15,749 nucleotides of DNA, from assembly GCA_028821635.1 (NCBI GenBank), contig JAPPDO010000252.1, forward strand, positions 1-15,749, in the 5' to 3' direction. This DNA is from Ekhidna sp. GTDB lineage: Bacteria; Bacteroidota; Bacteroidia; Cytophagales; Cyclobacteriaceae. The number at the start of each line of letters is the position of its first letter. Position 1 is the stretch's first letter. Under the pieces are notes generated by a model. It had not been told where the DNA came from and made no database searches. It was given only the letters and a program-made list of their open reading frames with translations. Made by a program: the position numbers and the translations under genes. Shown here piece after piece: positions 8,101 to 14,292 of the stretch.

Positions 8101-8988
8101 GGTCACTTCGTCGTTGCTCGCCGCCACATTACCGTCGGGCAATGCGCCTAGTTCAATGACCACTTCTTCCGTTGGCTCGTCTGTGTTGTCGTCGACTACT
8201 GAGAAGGTAGTAGTGCCGGTGGTTGAGCCGTCAGCAATGGAAATGGACATGCTGCTCAGGTTATAATCTGCCGCTTGAGCGGTGGTTTCGGTGCTTTTGA
8301 CCCGAATGGGTATGGTCAGGGCTGCGCCGCTTTCGTTGGCTTCACTGCGGGTGGCGGTGAGGGTCAGGTTGGTGCCGCCTTCGGCGATGATAAAACTGCT
8401 TACGGAGAGGGCGACGGTGGGATTTGTGGCAGCCTCGTTGGCGGTGCCGCTCACGGAGAACCTTAATTTGCCATCGCTATCAAACCAACTATCATTCAAC
8501 AGGAATCTACTTCCATCCGCTATGGACCAGCCCGATGCGCCGGTTTCATCGTTATCTGCTGTTAAACTGACGTTTAAGTTATTACTCACTGCTGCTACAA
8601 GGAAGTAAGTCGTGTTCGCAGCCAGCATCGTGTTTACCGGTGCGGTGAAGGTATTTACCGCATTGGCGGTCAGTGCATCCGGGTTGGAGAGTGTGTATAT
8701 CACCGTGCCGGGGTCTGTGCCGCTGCCGCCCTGGATGGTGACCGTAATAGTACCGGAGGCAGGAACTTGCCCTAAAAACACGCCAATCGACGAAATGGTG
8801 TATCCTGTGCTGTTATCTCCTGTTGTGAATTTTGTAGCGGTTGTAGCGGATGTAGAAGCACCAGAGCTAGAGTTTGAGGTGTTACTCACCAGTACATCCT
8901 GTGCGGCGGTTGGGCCTGCAAGGAGCAACGCAGCGACTAGGAGCAACCCAAGTTGCGGGCCTCTGCCATATAAAACCAATCCTGCCAT
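5104..8988 (-). CDS. Secreted Calx-beta/FN3/cadherin protein, T9SS substrate
   Basis: Large cell-surface or secreted protein, probably adhesive or matrix-forming. I chose the ATG at 8988 (1294 aa) because it is followed directly by a signal peptide: a short N-region, then LGLLLVAALLLAGPTAAQ, with likely cleavage near AAQ-D. The frame is open up to 9156, which would add 56 residues with no signal-like character. In numbering from 9156: a choice-of-anchor-like domain (about 87-237); Calx-beta-like (245-358, ending in ITDNDA); a second Calx-beta-like region (360-512); FN3 (514-606); Calx-beta (608-717); a Calx-beta-like segment (718-860); two FN3 (864-958 and 960-1054); Calx-beta (1058-1168); cadherin-like (1170-1265, with DADGD and an Asp-rich run that could bind Ca2+); and the T9SS sorting domain (1280-1350, PNPS, LSLSGKP, RLLKFVRE). 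The gene is visibly richer in G+C than its neighbours. No enzymatic motif is seen. Confidence 0.9.
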   Translation of the reverse strand: MAGLVLYGRGPQLGLLLVAALLLAGPTAAQDVLVSNTSNSSSGASTSATTATKFTTGDNSTGYTISSIGVFLGQVPASGTITVTIQGGSGTDPGTVIYTLSNPDALTANAVNTFTAPVNTMLAANTTYFLVAAVSNNLNVSLTADNDETGASGWSIADGSRFLLNDSWFDSDGKLRFSVSGTANEAATNPTVALSVSSFIIAEGGTNLTLTATRSEANESGAALTIPIRVKSTETTAQAADYNLSSMSISIADGSTTGTTTFSVVDDNTDEPTEEVVIELGALPDGNVAASNDEVTINITDNDATTVRISRTGNGPVSEGNTIEFTVILSRSLVNGEVINVPLSVDGTNVTSGEWAMSLKVGSSFNTGVSLISAESTSRIFNFSDLGADTATMILTLKLDGVKENAETFTIALGPDGDVPNGFDHPVNNRLYSETNVGGGADPDGTSNRFEVEVNDPLTKPVGFTATAGDGQVTLQWTNPGNSTITGYDFQQKTGGGSFGSWTTIPGSNAATTSYTVTSLTNGTAYTFRIRAVQGAVNSGPSDEATATPMTPDITITAVTASVSEDTGASFTVTAVPPPAANLDVSVSVTETAGSSFVDSNDKGPQTVTIPADSSSVTYSVATVNDETDESGGSVTVTLLDGTGYGVGSTASATVMVNDDDATSVTLAGTIGDLTEGDTKEFTVTLGRGLTNGEVLEVPLTFGGAATRNTDYTTACPNTLPEGVTCNNLNTAATPTVTFTGPKTGMTAESVLLTLTANTDGDTEGGETVDIGLGTLDTNSGTNLGGGATGTDNLAAFSIGDPPVSPVAKPAGLTATAGDEQVTLNWDDPSNSEITSYQFQQKEGSDDYEEWMVISGSDATTTTHTVSGLTNGTEYTFRIRAVAGSVVNGVESAEKAATPVAAPVKPTNFMATAGDGEVTLSWTDPSNSDITSYQYRQKAGTGNYGNWTTIPGSGATTTTHTVSGLTNGTKYTFRIRAVAGSVVNGVESAEKAATPVAAPVKPTVTIARGTSPVMEGTGAAFTVTAAPAPASSLTVNLLVTEAAGSGDFVASNDEGRKTVVISTSGSATYTVATVDDDTDEANGSVIVTIVDSDDYTVGSPSSAMVTLNDDDTTPSINSVDMIDVVEGTTTVLTVIATDADGDEPAYSVSGGADRTLFRINGTSGALTFITAPDFEDSSADGDDDYEVEVTASDGTNSAAQTITVTVINDPSDDVLGFSEAEEVSEVVIVPNPSNHYIEVHSLTVPSGDVFQILSLSGKPLLEGTTNTRVDIASLRSGLYLMQLRDGRLLKFVRE
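5981..6423 (-). repeat. Near-identical 155-bp direct repeats in FN3 modules
   Basis: Copies at 5981-6135 and 6269-6423 (288 bp apart) differ at only three positions that I could find. They encode the end of one FN3 domain plus the linker (text such as HTVSGLTNGT, YTFRIRAVAGSVVNGVESAE and KAATPVAAPVKPT). The first halves of the same FN3 domains are much more diverged, so the repeat looks like recent local duplication or gene conversion. Confidence 0.9.
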
Positions 8989-9312
8989 TTCTTTCAGCAA
9001 GGACCTACGAAAGGCTACGGCTCCGAAGGCTCTATTTGATAATAGGAGCGGAGATCGGGCCTTTATTTTCAGATTTTCAATCTGTGTTGTTATTAAATTA
9101 AAAATTGACATACTTGTTATATTTAGTAATGAAATACATAAATTTGAGTTTTGCAATTTATAACATTTTTGGAAACTATTATACTTCCTTAGCTCTTATT
9201 TGGAACGTTTATAAATAACTAATTTCTTTAGTCTTTTGGCTCAAATCGTTTTTGTTTGTGTTCATAAAACAAGTAACAATACTTTCAGTTTATCAATAAA
9301 AAATCATAGAAA
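8989..9312. other. Divergent intergenic region
   Basis: This 324-bp, mostly AT-rich stretch lies between the start of the secreted-protein gene and the methyltransferase pseudogene. The first 70 or so bases past 8988 are still GC-richer and in frame with the secreted protein. A TAAATTTG box at 9139-9146 (+) fits the TAnnTTTG -7 consensus, but no well-spaced -33 element is seen. Nothing else is recognisable. Confidence 0.4.
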
Positions 9313-10085
9313 ATGAGTCTTCAATTAACGGTTCCAACATTTGATCCGCCCCAGGAAATAAAAGACACAAGCGAAAAGCACAAAACAAGCAGCGTGTTTT
9401 CTACTGTGAGAGAGATACAGACTCCGGAGTTATGCCTGCCCCCTCATTTAAGCCTTAATGTTCGTCAAAAAATGGATGGTCTAAACCTGCCTGGGCAGTC
9501 TTGATAATGAAGTCGTTGCTGTCGTCTTTTTTGATCCACAGTTTAGAGGCGTTTATGACAAATTACAATACGGCAATGAAAACTCAAGCAGGAATTTTGT
9601 CCGTGTTGCATTGCCTCAAATGTCAAAGCATATAATAACAACGTTTATTAAAGAAATTGATCGTGTGCTAATGCCTTTCGGTCATCTTTTCTTATGGGTA
9701 GACAAGTTTCATTTGTGTCAGGATTTTCAGTGTTGGCTGGAACAGACAAAATTAAACGTTGTTGACATGGTTGTTTGGGATAAAGAAAAAATAGGACTTG
9801 GTTACAGAACACGTCACAGAAGTGAATTTTGTGTGGTCATTCAAAAAGAACCACGCCGAGCAAAAGGACATTGGATAAGTCGAAATATCCCGGACGGACG
9901 TATGGCGGGAAAAAATTATTAAAACACACACTCACGCTAAGCCTGTGGAATTACAAAAATCGTTGATAGAAGCAGTCAGTAATGTAGGGGATATGGTATT
10001 AGACCCTGCCGCCGGGGGATACTCTGTCCTCAAAGCTTGTAAAGCCATTAAACGAAATTTTCTCGGATGTGATCTATTGGGTTAA
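9313..10085 (+). pseudogene. Beta-type DNA methyltransferase, two frameshifts
   Basis: Three consecutive frames spell one site-specific DNA methyltransferase of about 257 aa. Part 1 (9313-9502) ends KMDGLNL. Part 2 (about 9491-9895) reads VVFFDPQFRGVYDKLQYGNE, later RVLMPFGHLFLWVDKFHLC and GYRTRHRSEF. Part 3 (from about 9900 to the TAA at 10083-10085) reads VWREKIIKTHTHAKPVELQ and then LDPAAGGYSVLKACK. DPQF is the catalytic motif IV (DPPY-like) and DPAAGG is the SAM-binding motif I. Motif IV before motif I is the beta-class order, implying N6-adenine or N4-cytosine methylation. The first break fits one extra C at 9490/9491. The second fits a 4-bp duplication (GGACGGAC, 9892-9899). Removing either insertion restores a family-like text (LLGSLDNE, NIPDVWREK). 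It lies 18 bp upstream of an endonuclease gene. Two base-calling errors are the alternative. Confidence 0.85.
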
Positions 10086-10103
10086 AAGTTAGAGAGAAGA
10101 TAA

Positions 10104-10814
10104 ATGGTCAAACTCATTGATACGCCGGGAAAATCACTTCAGGAAATACAAAACGGAGCGTATTTCAGATGTTTTGGAAATATTCATTTAAGCCGACTTT
10201 TGAGTAGAGTACAATCTTTGGTTATTAAAAACGGTTATGAATTAGAAAAAATGGTAGTTGAGCATAGTCGTAGAAAAAATATCCTTGTTAATGACTTAGA
10301 TAAACTATTATCAGACCAAATTATTCCCGAAGGACTTTATCTGGCAGAAAAGAAACCAATAAGAAAATCTAACATCATTGAAGGCAAAGGAATAGAGCCG
10401 GACTTTCTTGTGCTTAAAAGAGATCAAAGCTCACAACAGTGTTTTGTCATTGAGTTAAAAGATGGGCATGAATTTGATACAAAATCTTCTGTCAAAGAAG
10501 TCACAAACTTAGAGGAGTTTGCATCAATCAATAAAGATAGATTACACTATTGGATTATTCATTGCAAGATCGTGGGATTCAATGCAACATCAAAAAATCA
10601 GATTATGGAAGGATTTAAGCGCAAAGTTGATGAAGAGACAGCAATGACCGGATTAGCGTTTTGCAAGTTATTAGGACTACGTTATGCTTCTATTCAACAG
10701 CAAAGAGCATTAGATCAAGTATCAAACTTGAAAGAGTTTACAGATGAGATTTATAAAATTAAAGAAGTCCGTAACGAAATCTGCAAAAAATCAAATGGCT
10801 CAAATAGTATATAG
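10104..10814 (+). CDS. Probable type II restriction endonuclease
   Basis: A 236-aa protein encoded directly after the methyltransferase remnant, the normal arrangement of a type II restriction-modification pair. The centre contains IEPDFLVLK followed by CFVIELKDGHEF. Asp100, Glu117 and Lys119 form a PD-x16-ExK pattern typical of the PD-(D/E)xK nuclease fold, where these residues bind Mg2+ and cleave DNA. The C-terminal half is Lys-rich and ends with a helical, charged tail. The frame is intact and has no internal stop. I cannot assign the recognition sequence or a named restriction enzyme family. A purine-rich stretch (AGAGAGAAG) just before the ATG may serve as a ribosome site. Function is inferred from the motif and the neighbour. 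If expressed and active it would need a methylase that this locus no longer obviously makes. Confidence 0.75.
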   Translation: MVKLIDTPGKSLQEIQNGAYFRCFGNIHLSRLLSRVQSLVIKNGYELEKMVVEHSRRKNILVNDLDKLLSDQIIPEGLYLAEKKPIRKSNIIEGKGIEPDFLVLKRDQSSQQCFVIELKDGHEFDTKSSVKEVTNLEEFASINKDRLHYWIIHCKIVGFNATSKNQIMEGFKRKVDEETAMTGLAFCKLLGLRYASIQQQRALDQVSNLKEFTDEIYKIKEVRNEICKKSNGSNSI

Positions 10815-10816
10815 TT

Positions 10817-10842
10817 CCCAAAAGTTTTTTTATTTGGGTTTT
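10817..10842 (+). terminator. Weak hairpin after the endonuclease gene
   Basis: CCCAAA (10817-10822) pairs with TTTGGG (10833-10838) around a 10-nt loop, followed by TTTT. It starts 2 bp past the endonuclease stop codon. The stem is short, so termination would be inefficient. Confidence 0.35.
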
Positions 10843-10895
10843 CCCGGCTGAGTTTTCTGACTGGGTCTTCCTGACTGGATCTTCCTGACCGGATT
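10841..10895. repeat. 14-bp tandem repeat between convergent genes
   Basis: Three clear units, TTTCTGACTGGGTC (10854-10867), TTCCTGACTGGATC (10868-10881) and TTCCTGACCGGATT (10882-10895), follow each other without gaps. A more diverged fourth copy (TTCCCGGCTGAGTT) precedes them. The array lies between the convergent ends of the endonuclease gene and cdaA and is not coding. It might be a slippage product or a binding array. Confidence 0.6.
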
Positions 10896-10936
10896 ACGAG
10901 CTATGCTTGAGTAGGTAAAAAAGAATCAGAGGCGAT

Positions 10937-11797
10937 TTAGGCGATCTCTTCTTTTATCTTAGTAAGGATTTCTGCTTTTTCCGGCTCTTTTTTAATATCC
11001 TTAGGTTCATTTAGGTATTTATTGATCTGCTTTCTCAACTCCTGAGTTGAGATATTATGGTTTACATTCCCATTTTGCATTGTTGAGATTTGTCCTGTTT
11101 CTTCGGAAACCACAATGACGAGTGTTTCGGTATTTTCAGACATACCGAGTCCGGCTCTGTGCCTCAGCCCATATTGAGCTCCGAGTTCTTGTTCTGTGAC
11201 GGGAAGTATGCACCTGGCCGCCACGATGCGGTCTTTATGTATCAGGACGGCCCCGTCATGTAGGGGACTGTATTTATTGAAAATTGCCAGTAGCAATCTT
11301 TTTGAGAGCAATGAGTCCACTTCATCTCCTGACTCTGCGTAAAATTTCAAAGGGGAGCTGTCTGACATAACGATCAGTGCTCCGGCACCGGTGCCGGCCA
11401 AAGACTTTACGGCTTCAATCACGGACGTAATATTGGATTTTTGATTACGGTTATTCTGGGGCCAGAATCGCATATTTCTTATCAAATTTCCTTTCTCAAA
11501 AATATTGGTGCGTCCGAGTAGCAGTAAAAACTTACGGATTTCTTGTTGAAACAGGATGATAGCGGCTAAAACTCCAACACCCATAAACTGCCCGAGGATT
11601 GTGCTCAATAACTCCATCTGAAGTGCATTAACCACCAGATACAGTAAATACAGCAAGAGGAATCCTACGAATACCTTGATAGCGACGCTTCCGATCATCA
11701 GCTTATAAACTTGGGTCAGCAGCACGGACACTAATATGATGTCCAGGATGTCTTTAAATCCTATCTCTAAAAATCCTATTTTGAATAACAATATCAC
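10937..11797 (-). CDS. cdaA: Diadenylate cyclase, CdaA type
   Basis: This membrane-bound enzyme condenses two ATP into cyclic di-AMP, a second messenger that controls potassium and osmolyte transport and envelope homeostasis in many bacteria. The 286-aa protein has three hydrophobic N-terminal helices (roughly 14-95). The DAC domain follows, with LHDGAV (179-184; DGA motif at 181-183) and GLRHRAG (210-216; RHR at 212-214), the two signature nucleotide-binding motifs. SEETGQIS (231-238) is also family-typical. The C-terminus is a charged Lys/Glu tail. The start is GTG at 11797, overlapping the folP stop as GTGA (4 bp), so translation is probably coupled to folP. The folP-cdaA order is common in Bacteroidota. 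No regulator such as CdaR is encoded next to it in this window. Confidence 0.96.
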   Translation of the reverse strand: MILLFKIGFLEIGFKDILDIILVSVLLTQVYKLMIGSVAIKVFVGFLLLYLLYLVVNALQMELLSTILGQFMGVGVLAAIILFQQEIRKFLLLLGRTNIFEKGNLIRNMRFWPQNNRNQKSNITSVIEAVKSLAGTGAGALIVMSDSSPLKFYAESGDEVDSLLSKRLLLAIFNKYSPLHDGAVLIHKDRIVAARCILPVTEQELGAQYGLRHRAGLGMSENTETLVIVVSEETGQISTMQNGNVNHNISTQELRKQINKYLNEPKDIKKEPEKAEILTKIKEEIA

Positions 11798-12627
11798 TTC
11801 AGTTGTTCCAGCAATTTTATGGTTTGAACTGCTTTTCTTACATCATGTACACGCAGGATGCCTGCACCCTTAAATAAAGCCAAAGTATTTAGCACTGTAG
11901 TCCCATTTAAGGCTTCTTCTGGGGTCAAATCAAGTGTTTGATAGATCATTGACTTCCGAGATAACCCCACCAGCACGGGTCTGTCTAACCATTGGAGATA
12001 TTCTAAATTTTTTAATAAATGAAAACTTTGCATGGTTTTCTTGGCAAACCCGAATCCCGGGTCTATAATGACATCCTTTATTCCAAGATCGTTGCAATGC
12101 CGTAGTATTTTTGAAAAATATTTTGAGACTTCTGTTAAAATATCTTCATAATCGGTGCGTGTTTTCATGGTCTGGGGGGTACCCCTCATGTGCATTGCGA
12201 TATATGGTACTTTTAACTTGGCAATGGTTGGCAGCATCTCTTTGTCAAGATGCCCGCCGGCTATATCGTTCACAATACCTGCCCCTGCCTCAACGGCTTT
12301 TGCGGCGACTTCAGACCTGAATGTATCAATAGAAATAATGGCTTTCGGGAATTCAGTTTTCAGCAGCCTGATTGGTTTTAAAACTCTTTCCAACTCCTCT
12401 TCTATGGAAATATGATCTGCTCCCGGGCTGGAGGAGTATCCTCCAATATCAAGAAATGTGGCTCCTTCCGAAAGCATTCTTTCTCCGGTTTTTAAGATTC
12501 CTTTATGGGTCTGTTCTCTGCTGCCGAGGAAAAATGAATCCGGGGTGACATTAATAATACCCATCACTTTTGGCTGCGAAAGGTCTATTAATTCTCCGTT
12601 ATGATTGATCGTATGATTGGGATTCAA
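11794..12627 (-). CDS. folP: Dihydropteroate synthase
   Basis: This cytosolic TIM-barrel enzyme joins 6-hydroxymethyl-7,8-dihydropterin diphosphate to p-aminobenzoate, giving dihydropteroate in folate synthesis. It is the sulfonamide target. Family motifs are intact: INVTPDSF (25-32), DIGGYSSSPGA (60-70, where Ser replaces the usual Arg of DIGGxSxRPGA), SIDTF with Asp101, VNDIAGG (119-125), MHMRGTPQTM (145-154), DPGFGFAK (189-196), GLSRKS (221-226) and RVHDV (259-263). At 277 aa it has a normal length. The chosen start is TTG at 12627, because no ATG lies between it and the upstream region, and a start at Met22 would cut into the first strand. It is the first gene of a two-gene operon with cdaA and is divergent from the DUF1599 gene, only 31 bp away. 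Confidence 0.96.
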   Translation of the reverse strand: MNPNHTINHNGELIDLSQPKVMGIINVTPDSFFLGSREQTHKGILKTGERMLSEGATFLDIGGYSSSPGADHISIEEELERVLKPIRLLKTEFPKAIISIDTFRSEVAAKAVEAGAGIVNDIAGGHLDKEMLPTIAKLKVPYIAMHMRGTPQTMKTRTDYEDILTEVSKYFSKILRHCNDLGIKDVIIDPGFGFAKKTMQSFHLLKNLEYLQWLDRPVLVGLSRKSMIYQTLDLTPEEALNGTTVLNTLALFKGAGILRVHDVRKAVQTIKLLEQLK

Positions 12628-12632
12628 TGGAT

Positions 12633-12640
12633 TAATTTTG
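12633..12640 (+). promoter_or_regulatory. TAnnTTTG box in folP/DUF1599 divergent gap
   Basis: TAATTTTG matches the Bacteroidota -7 element and lies 18 bp before the DUF1599 ATG. No well-spaced -33 TTG is seen. The two divergent genes have only 31 bp between them, so their promoters must overlap each other or the coding starts. Confidence 0.3.
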
Positions 12641-12658
12641 CTAAGGGAGTAAAGTTAC

Positions 12659-13201
12659 ATGAGTGTGCAAACGGAGCAACAATACAACGAAATCATTTTC
12701 GAGTGCAAAGAGATTTTTGAAAAAAAAACGAAAGATTACGGAACTGCTTGGAGAGTACTAAGGCTTCCCTCCGTAACAGATCAGATTTTTATTAAAGCGC
12801 GACGAATCAGATCTATGCAGATGAAGAGAGACAATAAGGTCGGAGAGGATATTCAAGGCGAGTTTATGGGTATTATTAACTATTGTATTATTGCAATCAT
12901 ACAAATGCAGCTTCCGGATTCTGAGAAGATGGAAATTCCGTTCATAACCTTAGGGCCAATGTATGATAAAGTTGCGAATGATGCCATGAACCTGCTAACG
13001 GCTAAAAATCATGATTATGATGAGGCTTGGAGAGCTATGAGAGTCCATTCAATGACAGACATTATTATGATGAAGCTCATGCGAGTGAAACAAATTGAAG
13101 ATAATGCCGGTAAAACCCTGATTTCAGAAGGAGTTGATGCAAACTATCAGGATATAATGAACTATGCTGTTTTCTGCTTAATAAAATTGAAAGGCGAATG
13201 A
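12659..13201 (+). CDS. DUF1599 domain protein, internally duplicated
   Basis: A 180-aa soluble protein made of two copies of the DUF1599 module. Copy 1 (about 16-87) carries KDYGTAWRVLRLPSVTDQI. Copy 2 (about 107-178) carries HDYDEAWRAMRVHSMTDII. Both continue with a K-x-x-R-I/V segment and a helix ending in INYCIIAII or MNYAVFCLI. The double-domain form and size are usual for Bacteroidota. The biochemical function is not established to my knowledge, and the conserved D-Y-x-x-A-W core suggests a binding site. The ATG at 12659 is preceded by GGGAG, one of the few purine-rich ribosome-site candidates here. The stop overlaps the next start as ATGA (4 bp), so it heads a coupled three-gene operon with the BT_3928-like gene and aroK. 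Confidence 0.88.
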   Translation: MSVQTEQQYNEIIFECKEIFEKKTKDYGTAWRVLRLPSVTDQIFIKARRIRSMQMKRDNKVGEDIQGEFMGIINYCIIAIIQMQLPDSEKMEIPFITLGPMYDKVANDAMNLLTAKNHDYDEAWRAMRVHSMTDIIMMKLMRVKQIEDNAGKTLISEGVDANYQDIMNYAVFCLIKLKGE

Positions 13202-14292
13202 AGATTATTCAAGAATTTGCAAGATATGCCGTTGGTGCACTCTTTATCTTCTCGGGAATTATTAAGGTAAACGATCCGGTTGGTACGCAAATTAAACTGA
13301 CCGAATACTTTGAGGTCTTTGCTTCGGACATTGCTTTGTTTTTTGAGTGGTTTGTTCCGGCGGCACTCTTCCTGAGTGTCTTTCTCTCCGTGCTGGAAGT
13401 AGTGCTTGGGGTGGCCCTTATTATCGGATATCGTATGAGAACCACGGCATGGATACTCCTTGCTATGATTGTTTTTTTTACTTTTCTAACCTTTTATTCG
13501 GCTTATTTTAATAAAGTGACAGATTGTGGCTGCTTTGGAGATGCCATCAAACTGACACCATGGGAATCTTTCTATAAAGATATTATTTTGCTCCTATTGA
13601 CGGGGGTTATTTTTTGGCAAAAAGATCATTATATTCCAACCTTTAAAGGCTATCTCGGAGAGATAAAAATCATTGGAGTCACTGTCTCCATGATTGCTAT
13701 TGCAAGCTATGCCATCAATCATTTGCCGTTCATTGACTTCAGGTCTTATAAGGTCGGAAGCCACCTGCCCACTTTGATGCAAAACTCTGAACCTTTAAAA
13801 TATAGCTATTTTATGGAGAAGGATGGCGAGATTTTTGAATTTGAGACCTATCCGAATGAGGGGGGATACACTTACGTTGATGCTAAACTGATGAACCCTG
13901 AAGCCATCGCCAAGATTACCGACCTTAATGTTTGGGAAGGTGATAATGACTACACGGAAGAATTATTTAAGGGGAATAAGTTGATCATCGTTGTTCATCA
14001 GGCGGAGAAAGCATCTAATAAAAAAATGGATAGGCTGCGCAATCTTACCTATCAAAATCCAAATTTTGAACCCTTAATATTGACCTCTTCCGGCTACGAA
14101 ACATTTGAAGCATTTCGTCATAAGTATCAGCTAGGTGTACCTTACTACTTTGCAGATGTGACTGTGCTAAAGGCAATGGTGAGGTCGAATCCCGGTGTTT
14201 TACTTCTTAGCGATGGAAACGTTGCAGCTAAGTGGCACTACAATGACACTCCTCTGACGGACGAGATCGTTGAAATCCTGAATCGTCAGTGA
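13198..14292 (+). CDS. BT_3928-like DoxX/MauE membrane protein, thioredoxin-like tail
   Basis: A 364-aa inner-membrane protein. The N-terminal part (about 1-175) is a DoxX/MauE-like bundle with hydrophobic segments near 8-24, 47-77, 82-104, 126-140 and 156-172. It contains the motif FSGIIKVNDPVG (18-29) and the MauE-like loop DCGCFGD (109-115), whose two Cys could take part in redox chemistry. The rest is soluble. Its end (about 265-364, KLIIVVHQAEKASNKKMDRL, then GVPYYFADVTVLKAM and NPGVLLLSDG) has the layout of a thioredoxin-like fold but lacks a CxxC. The domain combination and position after DUF1599 match the BT_3928 family of Bacteroidota. A role in envelope redox or respiration is inference from the folds. 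The gene overlaps its neighbours by 4 bp at both ends (ATGA, GTGA). Confidence 0.88.
   Translation: MKIIQEFARYAVGALFIFSGIIKVNDPVGTQIKLTEYFEVFASDIALFFEWFVPAALFLSVFLSVLEVVLGVALIIGYRMRTTAWILLAMIVFFTFLTFYSAYFNKVTDCGCFGDAIKLTPWESFYKDIILLLLTGVIFWQKDHYIPTFKGYLGEIKIIGVTVSMIAIASYAINHLPFIDFRSYKVGSHLPTLMQNSEPLKYSYFMEKDGEIFEFETYPNEGGYTYVDAKLMNPEAIAKITDLNVWEGDNDYTEELFKGNKLIIVVHQAEKASNKKMDRLRNLTYQNPNFEPLILTSSGYETFEAFRHKYQLGVPYYFADVTVLKAMVRSNPGVLLLSDGNVAAKWHYNDTPLTDEIVEILNRQ

Noticed and set aside
8612..9163. 183-aa plus-strand open frame antisense to the secreted protein
   Set aside because: It and several other long plus-strand frames (for example 7727-8266, 6485-6856) mirror the Thr/Val/Ala/Ser-rich, GC-rich coding strand. 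They have no family resemblance, while the minus strand has clear domains.
9611..9922. Stand-alone 103-aa gene starting at the internal ATG 9611
   Set aside because: Its sequence is the middle of the methyltransferase, and the catalytic DPQF lies upstream of this ATG in the same frame. It is a fragment, not a separate gene.
9313..10085. Programmed frameshifting in the methyltransferase
   Set aside because: There is no slippery heptamer or following structure at either break. A 4-bp duplication and a single-base insertion explain the frames better.
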